Assembly (NCBI GenBank): GCA_021396245.1
Contig: WNYE01000108.1
Location: forward strand, 54,508-118,507
Direction: 5' to 3'
Length of the DNA stretch: 64,000 bases
DNA from: Sporothrix humicola
Taxonomy: Eukaryota; Ascomycota; Sordariomycetes; Ophiostomatales; Ophiostomataceae
Part shown: positions 33,405 to 43,194 of the stretch, piece after piece
Position numbering within the stretch: position 1 is the first letter of the stretch
Layout: each line of letters begins with the position of its first letter
Notes under the pieces: generated by a model
Seen by the model: the letters and a program-made list of their open reading frames with translations, nothing else
What the model was told of the DNA's origin: nothing
The model's database searches: none
Translations under genes and position numbers: made by a program

Positions 33405-33984
33405 GTGGGGGTGTTGTGCTGTCTGCGTTTCTTTGCTTTGTGTTGCATCTTGAGGATTGCATTTGTTATTTATTCGTCTTTGGATATACCCACTACTTGC
33501 CATTGTTTTTGGAGGCCGTCGTCATTTTGAATCTAGTACTGTGCCTTTTATCTTTCGTATTTATCTTTATTTCGAAGTGTATTGACGTGATCTAATTTAA
33601 AATATTTTCTCAAAGAAACCCAATGTATTTTATACCACATTTGCAAAACGTGTTTTCTTTTTCTTTTCTTTCTTTCTTTTATTTTTTTTTTTTTAAAAAA
33701 AAGAAGTAGAATTATGCCAACGGTACCCTGTCTGATACCCAATAACATGTCCCACGCTTTCTCATACAGTCATTTTGACGCGGCTTCCTCTTATGGCCAC
33801 CTTCATCCTGAGTGTATTCACTTACTCGCTCTTTCCGTTTCTGTCTCTTGGTGCAACTTCTTCTCATTTGCATTTCCATACGGCTATTTACTTGTGCGCT
33901 CCTTCCTCATTTACATCTCTTCGTCATGTCTGGCCTCTTTTAAATTGATAGTACACTATCCATGACTTTCGTCATCCTCCTCCC
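33405..33984. other. A/T-rich spacer between convergent ILM1 and DUF1996 copy 2
   Basis: Both neighbours end here. It contains a T run followed by an A run at about 33680-33703 (a potential hairpin or poly(A)-related region) and TCGCTCTTTC at 33826. No gene is seen. Confidence 0.5.
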
Positions 33985-35013
33985 TCAAAAAATCTCGACA
34001 TCCCCCGGCAGCATCTGCAGCCAGCCATCGACCTTGTCAACCGCGCTCTGCTTCTTTGTGCACTTCATGGCCTCTTCGCTCGTCTGGCTCTGCAAAACAG
34101 CACAGACGTCGTTGCCGCACCGGTGGTCGAGCGCCTTTTGCAGCGAGTCGTCCTTCCAGCCGAAAATGTAGTCGCCGTGCTGCGAGTAGCCCTTGTGGTC
34201 GCCCGTGCTATAAACAAACGGCTGGCTGCCGTCGACGGGCCACAGCTCCTTGTCGTTGAAAGGGCGGGTGTCCCACATGACCTCGTACATGAGCTGCGGC
34301 AGACGCACCGGGTGGCTGGCGGGACAGTCGCCGGTGGATTCGAAGGTGCCGGTGGCCGGGTAGGCGACGTGGCTCTTGTGGTCGGGCGAGTCTGTATTAA
34401 TACCGTCCCAGCAGGTGGGGAAGGTAATAGTGGTGCGGATGCCGCCTTGACAAAAACCGGCGGGCAGCGACTGCGTGTCGTCGCCTGTGCACGGCGCGCC
34501 GCCAAAGGGGACCTGTTCGATGGTCGAGAAGCAGCGGTGGCAGATCTGGCGCTGCTGGCCGCGCGGGGAGCGCAGCATAGCGTCACCCACCAACATGCGG
34601 AAGCCGGGCTTGAAAGCCGTCACATTGGTGTGCCCGTCGTACGGCGGGATGTAGTAGACGGTGAGACCGCCGTCGGCCCGCAAGCCCTGGTTGGCCATCT
34701 GCGGTACCCGCTTAAAGGTGCCGTTGCGGGCGCGGAAGTACAGGTTGGCCGTCCAGTAATTCGAAAAGTCCTCGCTAAAAGTACAGCTGGTACAGGTCGA
34801 GTCCCTCACAGGATCGTGGGTGGCCGGGTCCATGGACGCGTTGAACGAGTTGCCGCCGCCGATCTGGTGCATGTGCGGCGAGCCCGTGACGCCCGGGTTG
34901 ACGAGCGGATCGAGACGCTCGACGACGAGCTGCGAGCAGGAGAAGCGCATCATTTGTTGGGCCGAAGCTGCGTGCAGGGCAGCGAGCCCGACGAGGGCTG
35001 AGAAGACGTGCAT
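33985..35013 (-). CDS. Secreted DUF1996-domain protein (copy 2), single exon
   Basis: 342 residues from ATG at 35013. The open frame starts 144 bases further up, but this ATG gives a clean signal peptide (MHVFSALVGLAALHAASA), matching the arrangement of copy 1. The mature part aligns along its whole length with the 9481-10553 product: MRFSCSQLVVERLDPLVNPG, SPHMHQIGGGNSF, DFSNYWTANLYFRARNGTF, GFRMLVGDA, FPTCWDGIN, DTRPFNDKELWP, HGDYIFGWK, VDGWLQMLPGD. A Cys-containing insert (PFGGAPCTGDDTQ) is absent from copy 1. Unlike copy 1, no intron interrupts the DGW codons. Function unknown; likely extracellular or cell wall. Confidence 0.92.
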   Translation of the reverse strand: MHVFSALVGLAALHAASAQQMMRFSCSQLVVERLDPLVNPGVTGSPHMHQIGGGNSFNASMDPATHDPVRDSTCTSCTFSEDFSNYWTANLYFRARNGTFKRVPQMANQGLRADGGLTVYYIPPYDGHTNVTAFKPGFRMLVGDAMLRSPRGQQRQICHRCFSTIEQVPFGGAPCTGDDTQSLPAGFCQGGIRTTITFPTCWDGINTDSPDHKSHVAYPATGTFESTGDCPASHPVRLPQLMYEVMWDTRPFNDKELWPVDGSQPFVYSTGDHKGYSQHGDYIFGWKDDSLQKALDHRCGNDVCAVLQSQTSEEAMKCTKKQSAVDKVDGWLQMLPGDVEIF

Positions 35014-35685
35014 GGCGGTGAGGCGGCGAGGACAGTTGATGTGCGACGAGACAGATGTGTCAACGAAGGAAGTCAGTGAAGGAGGTCGAAAGAAAATCAA
35101 AGTCAGACTCAATATGAACCAGAGAGAGCACAAAATAATCAAACCAGGAAAGGACACAGGGAAGACACAGAATTACCGGGCACCGCATCAGTCACTTTGA
35201 TTTCTTTTTGATATCCATTTATTTACGCTGATTAGTCTCTTCTTTGATATCTCCCTTACCTTCATTGCCTTGTTCTTTCGTTCTTCTCCTCTCGATCTTG
35301 CATCGGGATATAATTGCCGGCCATATCTTGAATTCTGGGCACAATTTATTTTGTGATCAATACAGAAGAGAGAATAAGAAGAGGAGACGTCAAGATTACC
35401 CGGTGATATTTGTCTGCGCCCGTCTGCATGCCTCTTTCCGTGTCCGGGTGGATTGTATTCATAGATTGATGCAATCAGCCGGCAGTCGTTCGTTCTCCAC
35501 ATTCTCTGTCTCTTTTCTTTTCTTACTTTTCTTGTTCTTCTTTTTTCACCTCTCCCAAAAATGCCTACGTCTGGGATACTGTCCTCCGTCTCCCCCGCCC
35601 GCTCACCCGGAGGCGAAGGGAGGAAAGAGATGAGAGTTTTTTTCTCATACCGCCTCCGGCGGTAATGACGGCTTCGCCGTCTTCC
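35014..35685. other. Spacer between DUF1996 copy 2 and the cysteine-rich gene, containing repeat copy A
   Basis: The left part is the promoter of DUF1996 copy 2. The right part, 35561-35690, is the structured repeat annotated separately. No coding sequence is seen. Confidence 0.5.
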
Positions 35686-35690
35686 TTATC
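35561..35690 (-). repeat. Structured 3'-flank repeat, copy A
   Basis: Read on the minus strand it starts at the TAA stop of the cysteine-rich gene. It contains hairpins GACGGC-GAA-GCCGTC, ACCGCC-GGA-GGCGGT (within the shared 17-mer at 35647-35663) and ATGAGA-(A-rich loop)-TCTCAT. Then come CCTTCGCCTCCGGGTG and a GCGGGGGAG block. The same order of blocks recurs in copy B at 39605-39726, in the same orientation relative to the gene upstream. Confidence 0.85.
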
Positions 35691-36228
35691 TGCTTGGATA
35701 CGGATACGCCGGCGGCAGTGGCGGCGTCGGCGTGTACCCTGGCGGCAGCGGCTGGATCCAGGGCGTGATCGTGGCCACACAGTTGGACACATACGTCGTG
35801 CTGTCGGGGCCGGTGTTGACAGGCGGCTTCCAGATCGTCTTGCAGCGCTGGGAGTCGTCCTCGCATTCCGGTGCGGGTGGACAGGGCCACTTGCTGGTGA
35901 TCGTCGGGAAGACGGAGCAGACGTTGGTGTTGGCAACGATGGTCGTCGTGTCCGGCTCGGCCTGCGTGACAGTGATGGTGCAGTCAGGAGGATACGTCGT
36001 TGTCGGCGTGGTCGTGCGTGTCGTGCAGCGCGGTTTGCCACAGACGCCCTGAGTGTAGACGGTCGACGTAAAGCAAGGTGGGCAAGCCGGTACAGGAGTG
36101 TACGCCGGCGAAGGCAGAGTGGCAGCCGCCGCGAGGGAGAGGCTAAAAGTCAGGATGGTGATAAAAAATATCGCGGGAGGTTGGTAGACTCACCTCGTGG
36201 CTAGAAGAGACAGCTTCATGACTGCCAT
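35686..36228 (-). CDS. Small cysteine-rich secreted protein, two exons
   Basis: Exons 36228-36194 and 36142-35686 encode 163 residues. The 51-nt intron starts GTGAGTCTACC and ends CCTGACTTTTAG, with CTGAC as branch site. It splits an AGC codon and completes the signal peptide (MAVMKLSLLATS then LSLAAAATLPS). The mature part has ten cysteines (CPPC, GVCGKPRC, PPDC, NVC, PCPPAPEC, QRC, SNC), is rich in Thr/Pro with a TRTTTPTTTYPP stretch, and ends in a Pro/Tyr-rich tail (PPGYTPTPPLPPAYPYP). I recognise no domain. Size, cysteine count and Thr/Pro content fit a secreted, probably O-glycosylated wall or effector-like protein, which is inference. Its stop codon coincides with the start of repeat copy A. 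Confidence 0.75.
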
Positions 36229-38563
36229 TGTGTCGGCGGAGAAAATGAAGGATTCACAAGGATTGATCGTTGAGATTCAGTCTTTCATGATGATGAACTT
36301 GAAAGAATGACTTCATCGTCTCTTTTCATACCTGTCCTCCGCCGAGTATCATCACCGCCGTGCCCCTTTTTGGTGTCTTCTCTCGTTTCTCATCCCTCGT
36401 ATTCTTCATATCCCATCTCACTTGTCATCAGTCGACGCCTCATCGCCAAGGCTGGTGTTAATATCGACAGCTTCTTGGGATACTGGTCTGACCGCCGTTC
36501 GTTTGGCTAAATTGATTGTCAGCTCTGGATCAGCTCTGGAACGTCACCACGGAAGACAAACGACGAACAGTTCTATTTTTGCTTCGTTGCTTCTTGTCGT
36601 CTTCTGACGTTTTCTTTTCTTTTCTTTTCTTTTTTCTTCAAACTCTGACACAGGGTGTTCATAATCCTCACATCTCACAGTTTGCCCATTCTTTGATTCC
36701 AACAATAACCTTTGTCGTCTTACTTTGACTAAATGTGATTTACAATCTCACGTATTACAAACCTCCATGAAGAGAAGAAGGAAACAATGAACAACAAAAT
36801 GTAGACGTACCAACATCGTCCGCCGTATGGACTCCGGGACAAGATAGAATATCAAAGCAAACGGCAAGATCCTTTCCGTTCCGACTCCGTGTTTTTGATT
36901 TCTGATTTGATTTCTGATGTTTGATGATTGATTTCTGATGTATTTTCGTCTTGTGTGTTGAGGGTTTTTGTTTCCCCGGGCTGAGGTCCTATGACTTCGA
37001 GATGACAAACAAACGTGATGATGTAAACAAGGCTATCAAGTCATGATACGAACACGACGACAAGGCTAGGCCAACTGTTGAACCTCAAAGGCGGAGGGAC
37101 GGCGGAATTATTATGAAAGATCTTGGTAGTTAGTGGGATTGGTCTCAGTGTTAGTGGATCGTCTGCTAAAGTCTAGCGGTCTACAGCGCAACCTGCCCCG
37201 GAATAATGCTTTCACAAAAGGCCCCACTTCGGCGTTGGTGTTGCAAGGCCAAGTCCGAGCAACCATCCCGTCTGACGGACGATTCACTCATGCAACTCAG
37301 CACCTTATTCCCACATCTTGGACCATCTTGACCATCTTGACCAGGCCATCTTGCGGCTGCGGCCACGAAAGCTTGGCCCGGTCGGGGTTAGTGTCACGTT
37401 TTTGAGTACTGTACGAAGTACGCGTTTGACGTGTGAAGTTGTCCCAAGAGTTGGCCGTGTTAGTTCCTTTTTGGGAAGGCACTGACTGGGAAGGTGGATG
37501 GATTGTTCCTCCGCCGCGACCTCGGAGCCTCTTCGCACTTTTTGCTTGCACCACGACTTGCACGCACTTTTGGCACTTTTGATCCTTTGGTTCAGGAGCA
37601 CTTACACCACTTTCACACAGAACTTTTGGCACTTCTTTCAATATTGGCACTTTTGGATCTTTTAGTTCTTTGGATCTTTTGGATCTACTGGCACTTTTTG
37701 TGGATTATTATTGGATTTTCTTGAATGTTCTTCACATTATTCATCTCTGAAGATTACATACCCTGAATTCCATGGCGTGTTGTTACTCCATAATTGTGCT
37801 TCTTTGCCTGCTACGCACCCTCGCACCCTGGCGCCCTCCGGAGTTTATTCGACTTGCTCGGAGGACGGGTCGTCTCCACGTTGCCTTGTCCTTGGCCTGC
37901 CGCATTCTTACTCGTTCTTTTTGCTTGTTGCTTGACTTACACGCTTAGTTTGTGCGTGAACTGCACCTATTGGCCTGAGATCTGCGGGGACGGACTCGCT
38001 TTCGCTCTGCTGAGCTGTTGAGCCGCTTGTAAATGAATCAGTTCAAGTGTCGACTGTGGATCGTAGATTGTAAAGCACAAAATTGTGTGCTTCGTACTCG
38101 GGCAACGGCAACCCCTGATTTCCTTTTCGACTTTGACTCTTACTGCACCTTGCTGGCCTTGTCCGCAACTCGACGGAGCAACAATAGGCAGGCGAGGCAG
38201 GGTAAGGTGTAAGGTAGCTGAAGAGAGAAAATCAAGGCCACAATGGGGCAGGCCGTTGGAACCAGCGGCCGTAACTTGGATGTAGCTCGAAGGTAGTGAG
38301 TCCATGGCCCAAACTGGGAAGAGATTGGAGACTGGGAGTAGACACCCCATCGACCATTGAGACATAAATAGAGCTGTCTTCCCATGATGGTGTGGGTGTC
38401 TTGTTGTTCTCGTCTCTCATCTTCATCTTCATCTTCATCTTCATTTTCATCTCTTCACCACCCCTCACTGACACCCATCTTCCATCTTCCTTTTCATCAT
38501 CATCTTCTTTCCTCCATCAATCTCCATCAATCTCCATCAATCTCCATCTTCTCTTCTCCCACA
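36229..38563. other. Intergenic region between the cysteine-rich gene and the aldo-keto reductase
   Basis: Both neighbours start here and point outward. Repetitive short strings occur: TTTCTGATT at 36890-36945, and CACTTTTGG/GGATCTTTT units at 37560-37705. No coding sequence is recognised. Confidence 0.5.
38416..38549 (+). repeat. Leader repeats: (CTTCAT)n and (TCTCCATCAA)n
   Basis: About six CTTCAT-like hexamers lie at 38416-38451, and three to four copies of TCTCCATCAA at 38514-38549, directly before the ATG of the aldo-keto reductase. They are probably in its promoter or leader. Confidence 0.8.
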
Positions 38564-39607
38564 ATGGCCGACAAGTACCCCAACCGTCCCTTGATTGTCC
38601 TGGGCACCGCCGGTGTATGTCTTCTTCTCACACTGCCCACCTACCTGTTGCGTTCATCTTCGTACTAACATCACCAGATCGGCGACGCCACGGTCGACCC
38701 CGAGCTTCTGCTGTCGACCCCCGAACAGGCCGGCCCCTTTTTCGACGAGTTCTACAACCGCGGCTACCGCGTCATCGACACCGCGCGCAACTACCCGCCC
38801 AGCGCGCCCGGCACGGCCGAGCCCGTGATTGCGCGCCACAACACGGACGGCCGGTTCGTGGTCGACACCAAGGTCTTTTCCTTCACGCCCGGCGACCACT
38901 CCGAGGAGGGACTCGCAAAAAGCATCGACGGCTCGATTGCCGTGCTCGGCGGCCACCCCATCAACGTCGAGTACCTGCACGTGCCCGAGCGCACGACGCC
39001 GTTTGCCGACACGCTGGCGGCCATGAACAAGTTTTTGGGAGAAGGGAAATTCAAAAAGATTGGCATCTCCAACTACCCGGTGGAGGAGGTGCAGCAGTTG
39101 TTGGATATTACCGCCAAAAACAAGTACGCGCCCATCTCCGTCTTCCAGGGCTGCTACAACCCCATCTCGCGCAGCATCGAGCGCGACCTGTTCCCGCTGC
39201 TGCGCAAGAACAACATCGCGTTCTATGCGTACAGCCCGGCCGCTGGCGGCGCGTTCTCCGAGAAGAAGCGGCCGGGCAGCCGCTTCGAGTCGTCTGGTCT
39301 GGTCGGGTCCATCTACCAGAGCATGTACAAGCGGCCCAAGATCGACGCCGCCCTCGAAAAGGTGCGCACAGTATCTGCCGCCCACAACATTCCCGGCCAC
39401 GACGCCAGTCTGCGCTGGACCGTCTACCACAGCCAGCTGTCGGGCGAGCACGGCGACGCCGTGATTGTGGGCGCGTCCAACCTGGAGCAGCTCAAGAAGA
39501 ACCTGGACGCGATTGACGCGGGGCCGCTGCCCAAGGAGTTGGTGGATACGGTGGAGGCGGTGCAGGATGCCATTGACGAGGAGGATAAGCTGCAGTACAA
39601 GTTTTAG
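38564..39607 (+). CDS. Aldo-keto reductase (AKR7/aflatoxin-aldehyde-reductase type), two exons
   Basis: Exons 38564-38614 and 38678-39607 give 326 residues. The 63-nt intron starts GTATGT and ends ATCACCAG after a GTACTAAC branch site, phase 0, joining LIVLGTAG to IGDATVDPE. AKR catalytic tetrad candidates are Asp and Tyr in YRVIDTARNYPP, Lys in FVVDTKVF and His in VEYLHVPERTTPF. The cofactor half shows KKIGISNY, YAPISVFQGCYNPISR, IAFYAYSPAAGG and the C-terminal AVIVGASNLEQL for NADPH. The pattern LHVPERTTPF and FQGCYN-SR-ERDLFPLLR resembles AKR7, which reduces aldehydes such as dialdehydes and succinic semialdehyde. The substrate in this organism is unknown. The stop codon is followed at once by repeat copy B. 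Confidence 0.9.
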
Positions 39608-39726
39608 ACGATAGCCGAAGGCGATCACCGCCGGAGGCGGTATAAGGGAAGGCTTCGTCTCTCTTCACCTTCGCCTCCGGGTGGGTGTGCGGGGGAGGGG
39701 GAGGATCTCATCCATAACGAAGGCAT
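39605..39726 (+). repeat. Structured 3'-flank repeat, copy B
   Basis: Starts at the TAG of the aldo-keto reductase. Shares with copy A the exact 17-mer ACCGCCGGAGGCGGTAT (39627-39643), the 16-mer CCTTCGCCTCCGGGTG, GCGGGGGAG followed by GGAGGA, and a diverged tail ending AGGCAT. Block spacing is nearly the same as in copy A. Confidence 0.85.
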
Positions 39727-40552
39727 TTTGTTGATAGATCAGGATAGCGTATCGAAATAAACATGTTTGAAAAGTTGTTGAAGGAGTGTGACTGGATCTG
39801 ATAAGGGGGAGAACGAATGAAGTCAAGATAAAGTTTGCCTTGATCGAAAAGGAAAGACTGATGGCAACTATGAATAATAGGAAGGAGCAGAAGGATGGAG
39901 ATACACAATTGGAGGAAAGAGCAGAGTGACAACAGGGATGTAAACAAGGAAAGAACAAGGAGAGCATGACAACGGACTTCTGAGACAAGAAATAAAAGAA
40001 TAAAAGGATCAGCGAAATAACGAAACAATAATTGCACGAAGAAACTATAGAATGTATTGTGAGTTTGATTTTGTAAATAGAAGATGTATGTTGACTGATG
40101 TTGGACGTTTGACGTTGAATGGTGACTGTTCCTGCTGACGGAGTCTGACATTGTTTTTGGTGTGTTTCCATTCAGTGCATTACAGGCGACAATTTGGTGG
40201 AGGTAGCAGCGCATCTCCACCGATTCACTGATAGCATGCGATGTCCAATCACAGACACAGAACCCCTGCAGGGCCCACCCGAGCTCACCTCTGGGCAGCT
40301 TCCCCACAGCATGCGGCTAGAAACGGCAGGTGCCAATTGGTTGCCAAAAGGCAGTCGATTGGCTGTACTTGCCGACTTGCGTCAACTCAAGCTGCAGGAG
40401 AGCCATTCACATTTCATCACCGACGACCTCACCTCCGGCTTTCGGCAAGAGCGCCGTATATCAAGTCGTTCTTTCCTTTTCCTGTGTTTCTCAGTTCTTT
40501 CTCTCATTCCTCCCTTCCCCTTTTACTCTCTTCCCCCTCACACACGCCCACA
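39608..40552. other. Spacer between the aldo-keto reductase and the M20 peptidase
   Basis: After repeat copy B this is A/T-richer sequence without recognisable genes. The last ~150 bases are C/T-rich leader of the peptidase gene. Confidence 0.5.
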
Positions 40553-41848
40553 ATGAGACTTCCCAGCCTCCTCTTTGCGGGCATCGCATCGGCGCTCGTG
40601 ACTGAGCAGCAACAACCACTCGGCGGTGATGCCGATGCCGCCAAGCATGTCGACAATATTGCTTCCTCCTCTTCTGACGCCCCCGCCTACCGCGACTCCC
40701 TCTTGTCCCTCCACAAAGGTCTGATCGAGACGTCATCGCAAAGTGGCGCTGAGGGCAACGTCGGCGACTGGCTGATTGCTTATCTGAGGGAGAGACAGTA
40801 CAAGACGGCCAAGCAGCCGGTGGCGAAGCGCGACAACACGGGAAAGAGCGGGCGGTTCAACGTGATTGCCTGGATTGACGACGGGAGTGATGATGGTGAT
40901 GCTGACGGCGACGACTCTGACTTTATGTCCGCCCTGACTGTGCACCCCCTCCCGCCCGTCTTGATCACGTCGCACATTGACGTCGTCCCGCCACACATTC
41001 CGTACTCCATCGATGACGATGTGCCGACAGACTCGACCGTCATCCACGGCCGCGGCAGTGTCGATGCCAAGGGCAGCGTGGCCGCCCAGATCACGGCGCT
41101 CGAGCAGCTGCGGGCCGACGGCAGCGTCGAGGCCGGCCAGGTCCTGCTGGTTTTTGTGGTCGGCGAGGAGGACAGCGGCGACGGCATGAAGGCGTTTTCC
41201 ACACTGTTCCACGACTACTTCCCCACCTGGTTCGACGCCGCCATCTTTGGCGAGCCCACCGAGAACAAGCTCGCGTGCGGGCACAAGGGCATTTTGGGGT
41301 GCACGGTCACGGCCAAGGGCAAGGCCGGCCACTCGGGCTACCCGGAGCTCGGCAAGTCGGCAAATGACGCCTTGGTGAGGGGTCTTACCGCTCTCATTGA
41401 CGCCGACCTCGGGTACAGCCCCGTCTTTGGCAACACGACCGTCAATTTAGGGCTCATCTCCGGCGGCGTCGCTGCCAATGTGATTCCCGCCGCCGCCGAG
41501 GCCAAAATGGCCGTCCGCGTCGCCCTCGGCCCGCAAAAGACGGGCCACGACGAGGTGCGCGCGCGCATGGAGGCCGCCCTGCACGGCGCCGACAAGGATT
41601 TGGAGTTGAGCTGCAGCCAGGGTTATGGGGTGGTCGAGTGCGACTGTTCCGTCGCGGGTTTCGCCAACATTACCGTCAACTACGGCACGGACGTGCCCAA
41701 CCTCGACGGCGACCATGCTCGCTATCTCTACGGACCCGGCGATATTCTCGTGGCGCACGGCGACAAGGAGGCGCTGACGGTGGCGTCGCTCGAGCAGGCC
41801 GTCGAGGATTTCCAGAAGCTGATCCTGCATGCTCTGAAGAAGGACTGA
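40553..41848 (+). CDS. Secreted M20-family metallopeptidase (carboxypeptidase/deacetylase type)
   Basis: 431 residues from ATG 40553. The frame is open 312 bases further up, but this ATG gives a signal peptide (MRLPSLLFAGIASALVTEQQ) and follows a pyrimidine-rich leader. The metal ligands of the M20 di-zinc site are visible in order: His in LITSHIDVVPP, bridging Asp in GRGSVDAKGSVAAQ, the Glu pair in VVGEEDSGDG (catalytic Glu then ligand), Glu in IFGEPTENK and the final His in GPGDILVAHGDKE. The dimerisation region begins around GCTVTAKGKAGHSGYPE. Family members cleave C-terminal amino acids or N-acyl amino acids. Secretion suggests extracellular peptide use. An Asp-rich insert (DDGDADGDDSDF) sits before the first ligand. 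The exact substrate cannot be inferred. Confidence 0.9.
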   Translation: MRLPSLLFAGIASALVTEQQQPLGGDADAAKHVDNIASSSSDAPAYRDSLLSLHKGLIETSSQSGAEGNVGDWLIAYLRERQYKTAKQPVAKRDNTGKSGRFNVIAWIDDGSDDGDADGDDSDFMSALTVHPLPPVLITSHIDVVPPHIPYSIDDDVPTDSTVIHGRGSVDAKGSVAAQITALEQLRADGSVEAGQVLLVFVVGEEDSGDGMKAFSTLFHDYFPTWFDAAIFGEPTENKLACGHKGILGCTVTAKGKAGHSGYPELGKSANDALVRGLTALIDADLGYSPVFGNTTVNLGLISGGVAANVIPAAAEAKMAVRVALGPQKTGHDEVRARMEAALHGADKDLELSCSQGYGVVECDCSVAGFANITVNYGTDVPNLDGDHARYLYGPGDILVAHGDKEALTVASLEQAVEDFQKLILHALKKD

Positions 41849-43194
41849 GGGGAGGGAGGGGATGGTGTTATTTACGGAAATTTACTCTAGAATTTTGGTT
41901 CACGAGAATTAAAATTAACACTAAAGATGAAACATCAAGAATTTCAACATAAAGTCCTAAGAATAAACAAAGTGCAATGTTGTGCAAAGTACGAAAAGAT
42001 GAGGACTGGTGGTGGCACAAGAACTGTCAATGTCCCGAAACCTTCCGCTTAAAGGAGACGCAAGTGTGTACCTTTATGTCTGTAAAAAATACTGTAGGCA
42101 ATGTGTGATTTCAAGGCAGTACAGGATCGAGAATGGAGCGGCATGATCAAACAAGGAAGATGACCAAAGGACGGTGAGGAACTGTTTTGACGTTGGCAGT
42201 CGTTGATGAGTCGAGGGTGAGAATTACACGTACCTGCATTCTGCATTCATTCTAAAGACATTGAATGTATACGGTTGTCTCCAGTTCATTGCCTTGACTC
42301 AGAATGTTTTCGTTTGGGATACTGTCCTCTCATCACACAAACTCTTTTGGGTTTGGTGACGATAAAGGAAGACGAAGACGAAGAAGAAAAGAAAAGAAAA
42401 GAAAAATGATGTAAAAAAGGAAGAAAAATCAGAATGGAAAGAAGGAAAGGACGAGAAAAAGGTGACAATACTTTTGTGCGTAAAAGCGTAAAATATTGGA
42501 TAATATTCAGTAGACAATGTATTCATGCTTAGGCTTGGATCTTAGTGAGGCTACCTGGGGCTACTTACGGTCGAGTGAGGTGTAAGTTTTAGCTTTTAAT
42601 TGGTCGAGATGAGAATCACCAAAACCGCACACAGTATTGCAACAAACTAACTATGCATCTCTCACAAAGTCGTTACCATCATAGCAGCCCGTAAGTAAGG
42701 ACACGCTAAAAAAATAAAACTAAATAAAAATATTACAAGTATTACAAGTGCTACAAGTACTGATTATTTTCAAGAGGAGTTTGTAGGATACAAGTTATTG
42801 GTTACTCCTGCTTGATGATTACCTATTATTTAAAAAACAATTTTGATTTTTATGTATTAGCCCCTGAGCAGGCTACGGCAAACGTACCAATGATCCAGTC
42901 CTAATCAACAACCATATGAGGTCACGGTGCGATAGTTATGTACTCCAATCCGCCACCAACGTCAACACTCACTCAGCAATGTACTTTAGTCCGTGCTTCC
43001 CTGAAGAGGCTACAAAACCCGAGAAAGACAAGTACGATTTTCTTTTTTTTCTTTTGGCTGCGCTTTTTTTTTCTTTTCTTTTTTTCTTTTTTTTTCTTTC
43101 TAATTGCCCCCTCCTCCCCCATCTTGAAAATTATACGCCGACAGCGAATACTCCATTGACAGGTCAACATAAAACATCGCCGCCCCGAGATACC
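41849..43194. other. A/T-rich intergenic spacer
   Basis: No gene is seen. It contains GGGATACTGTCCTC at 42318-42331, which matches the outer end of repeat copy A in the same direction, short ATTACAAGT-like repeats at 42732-42760, and a T-rich run at 43040-43100 before the next gene. Confidence 0.5.
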
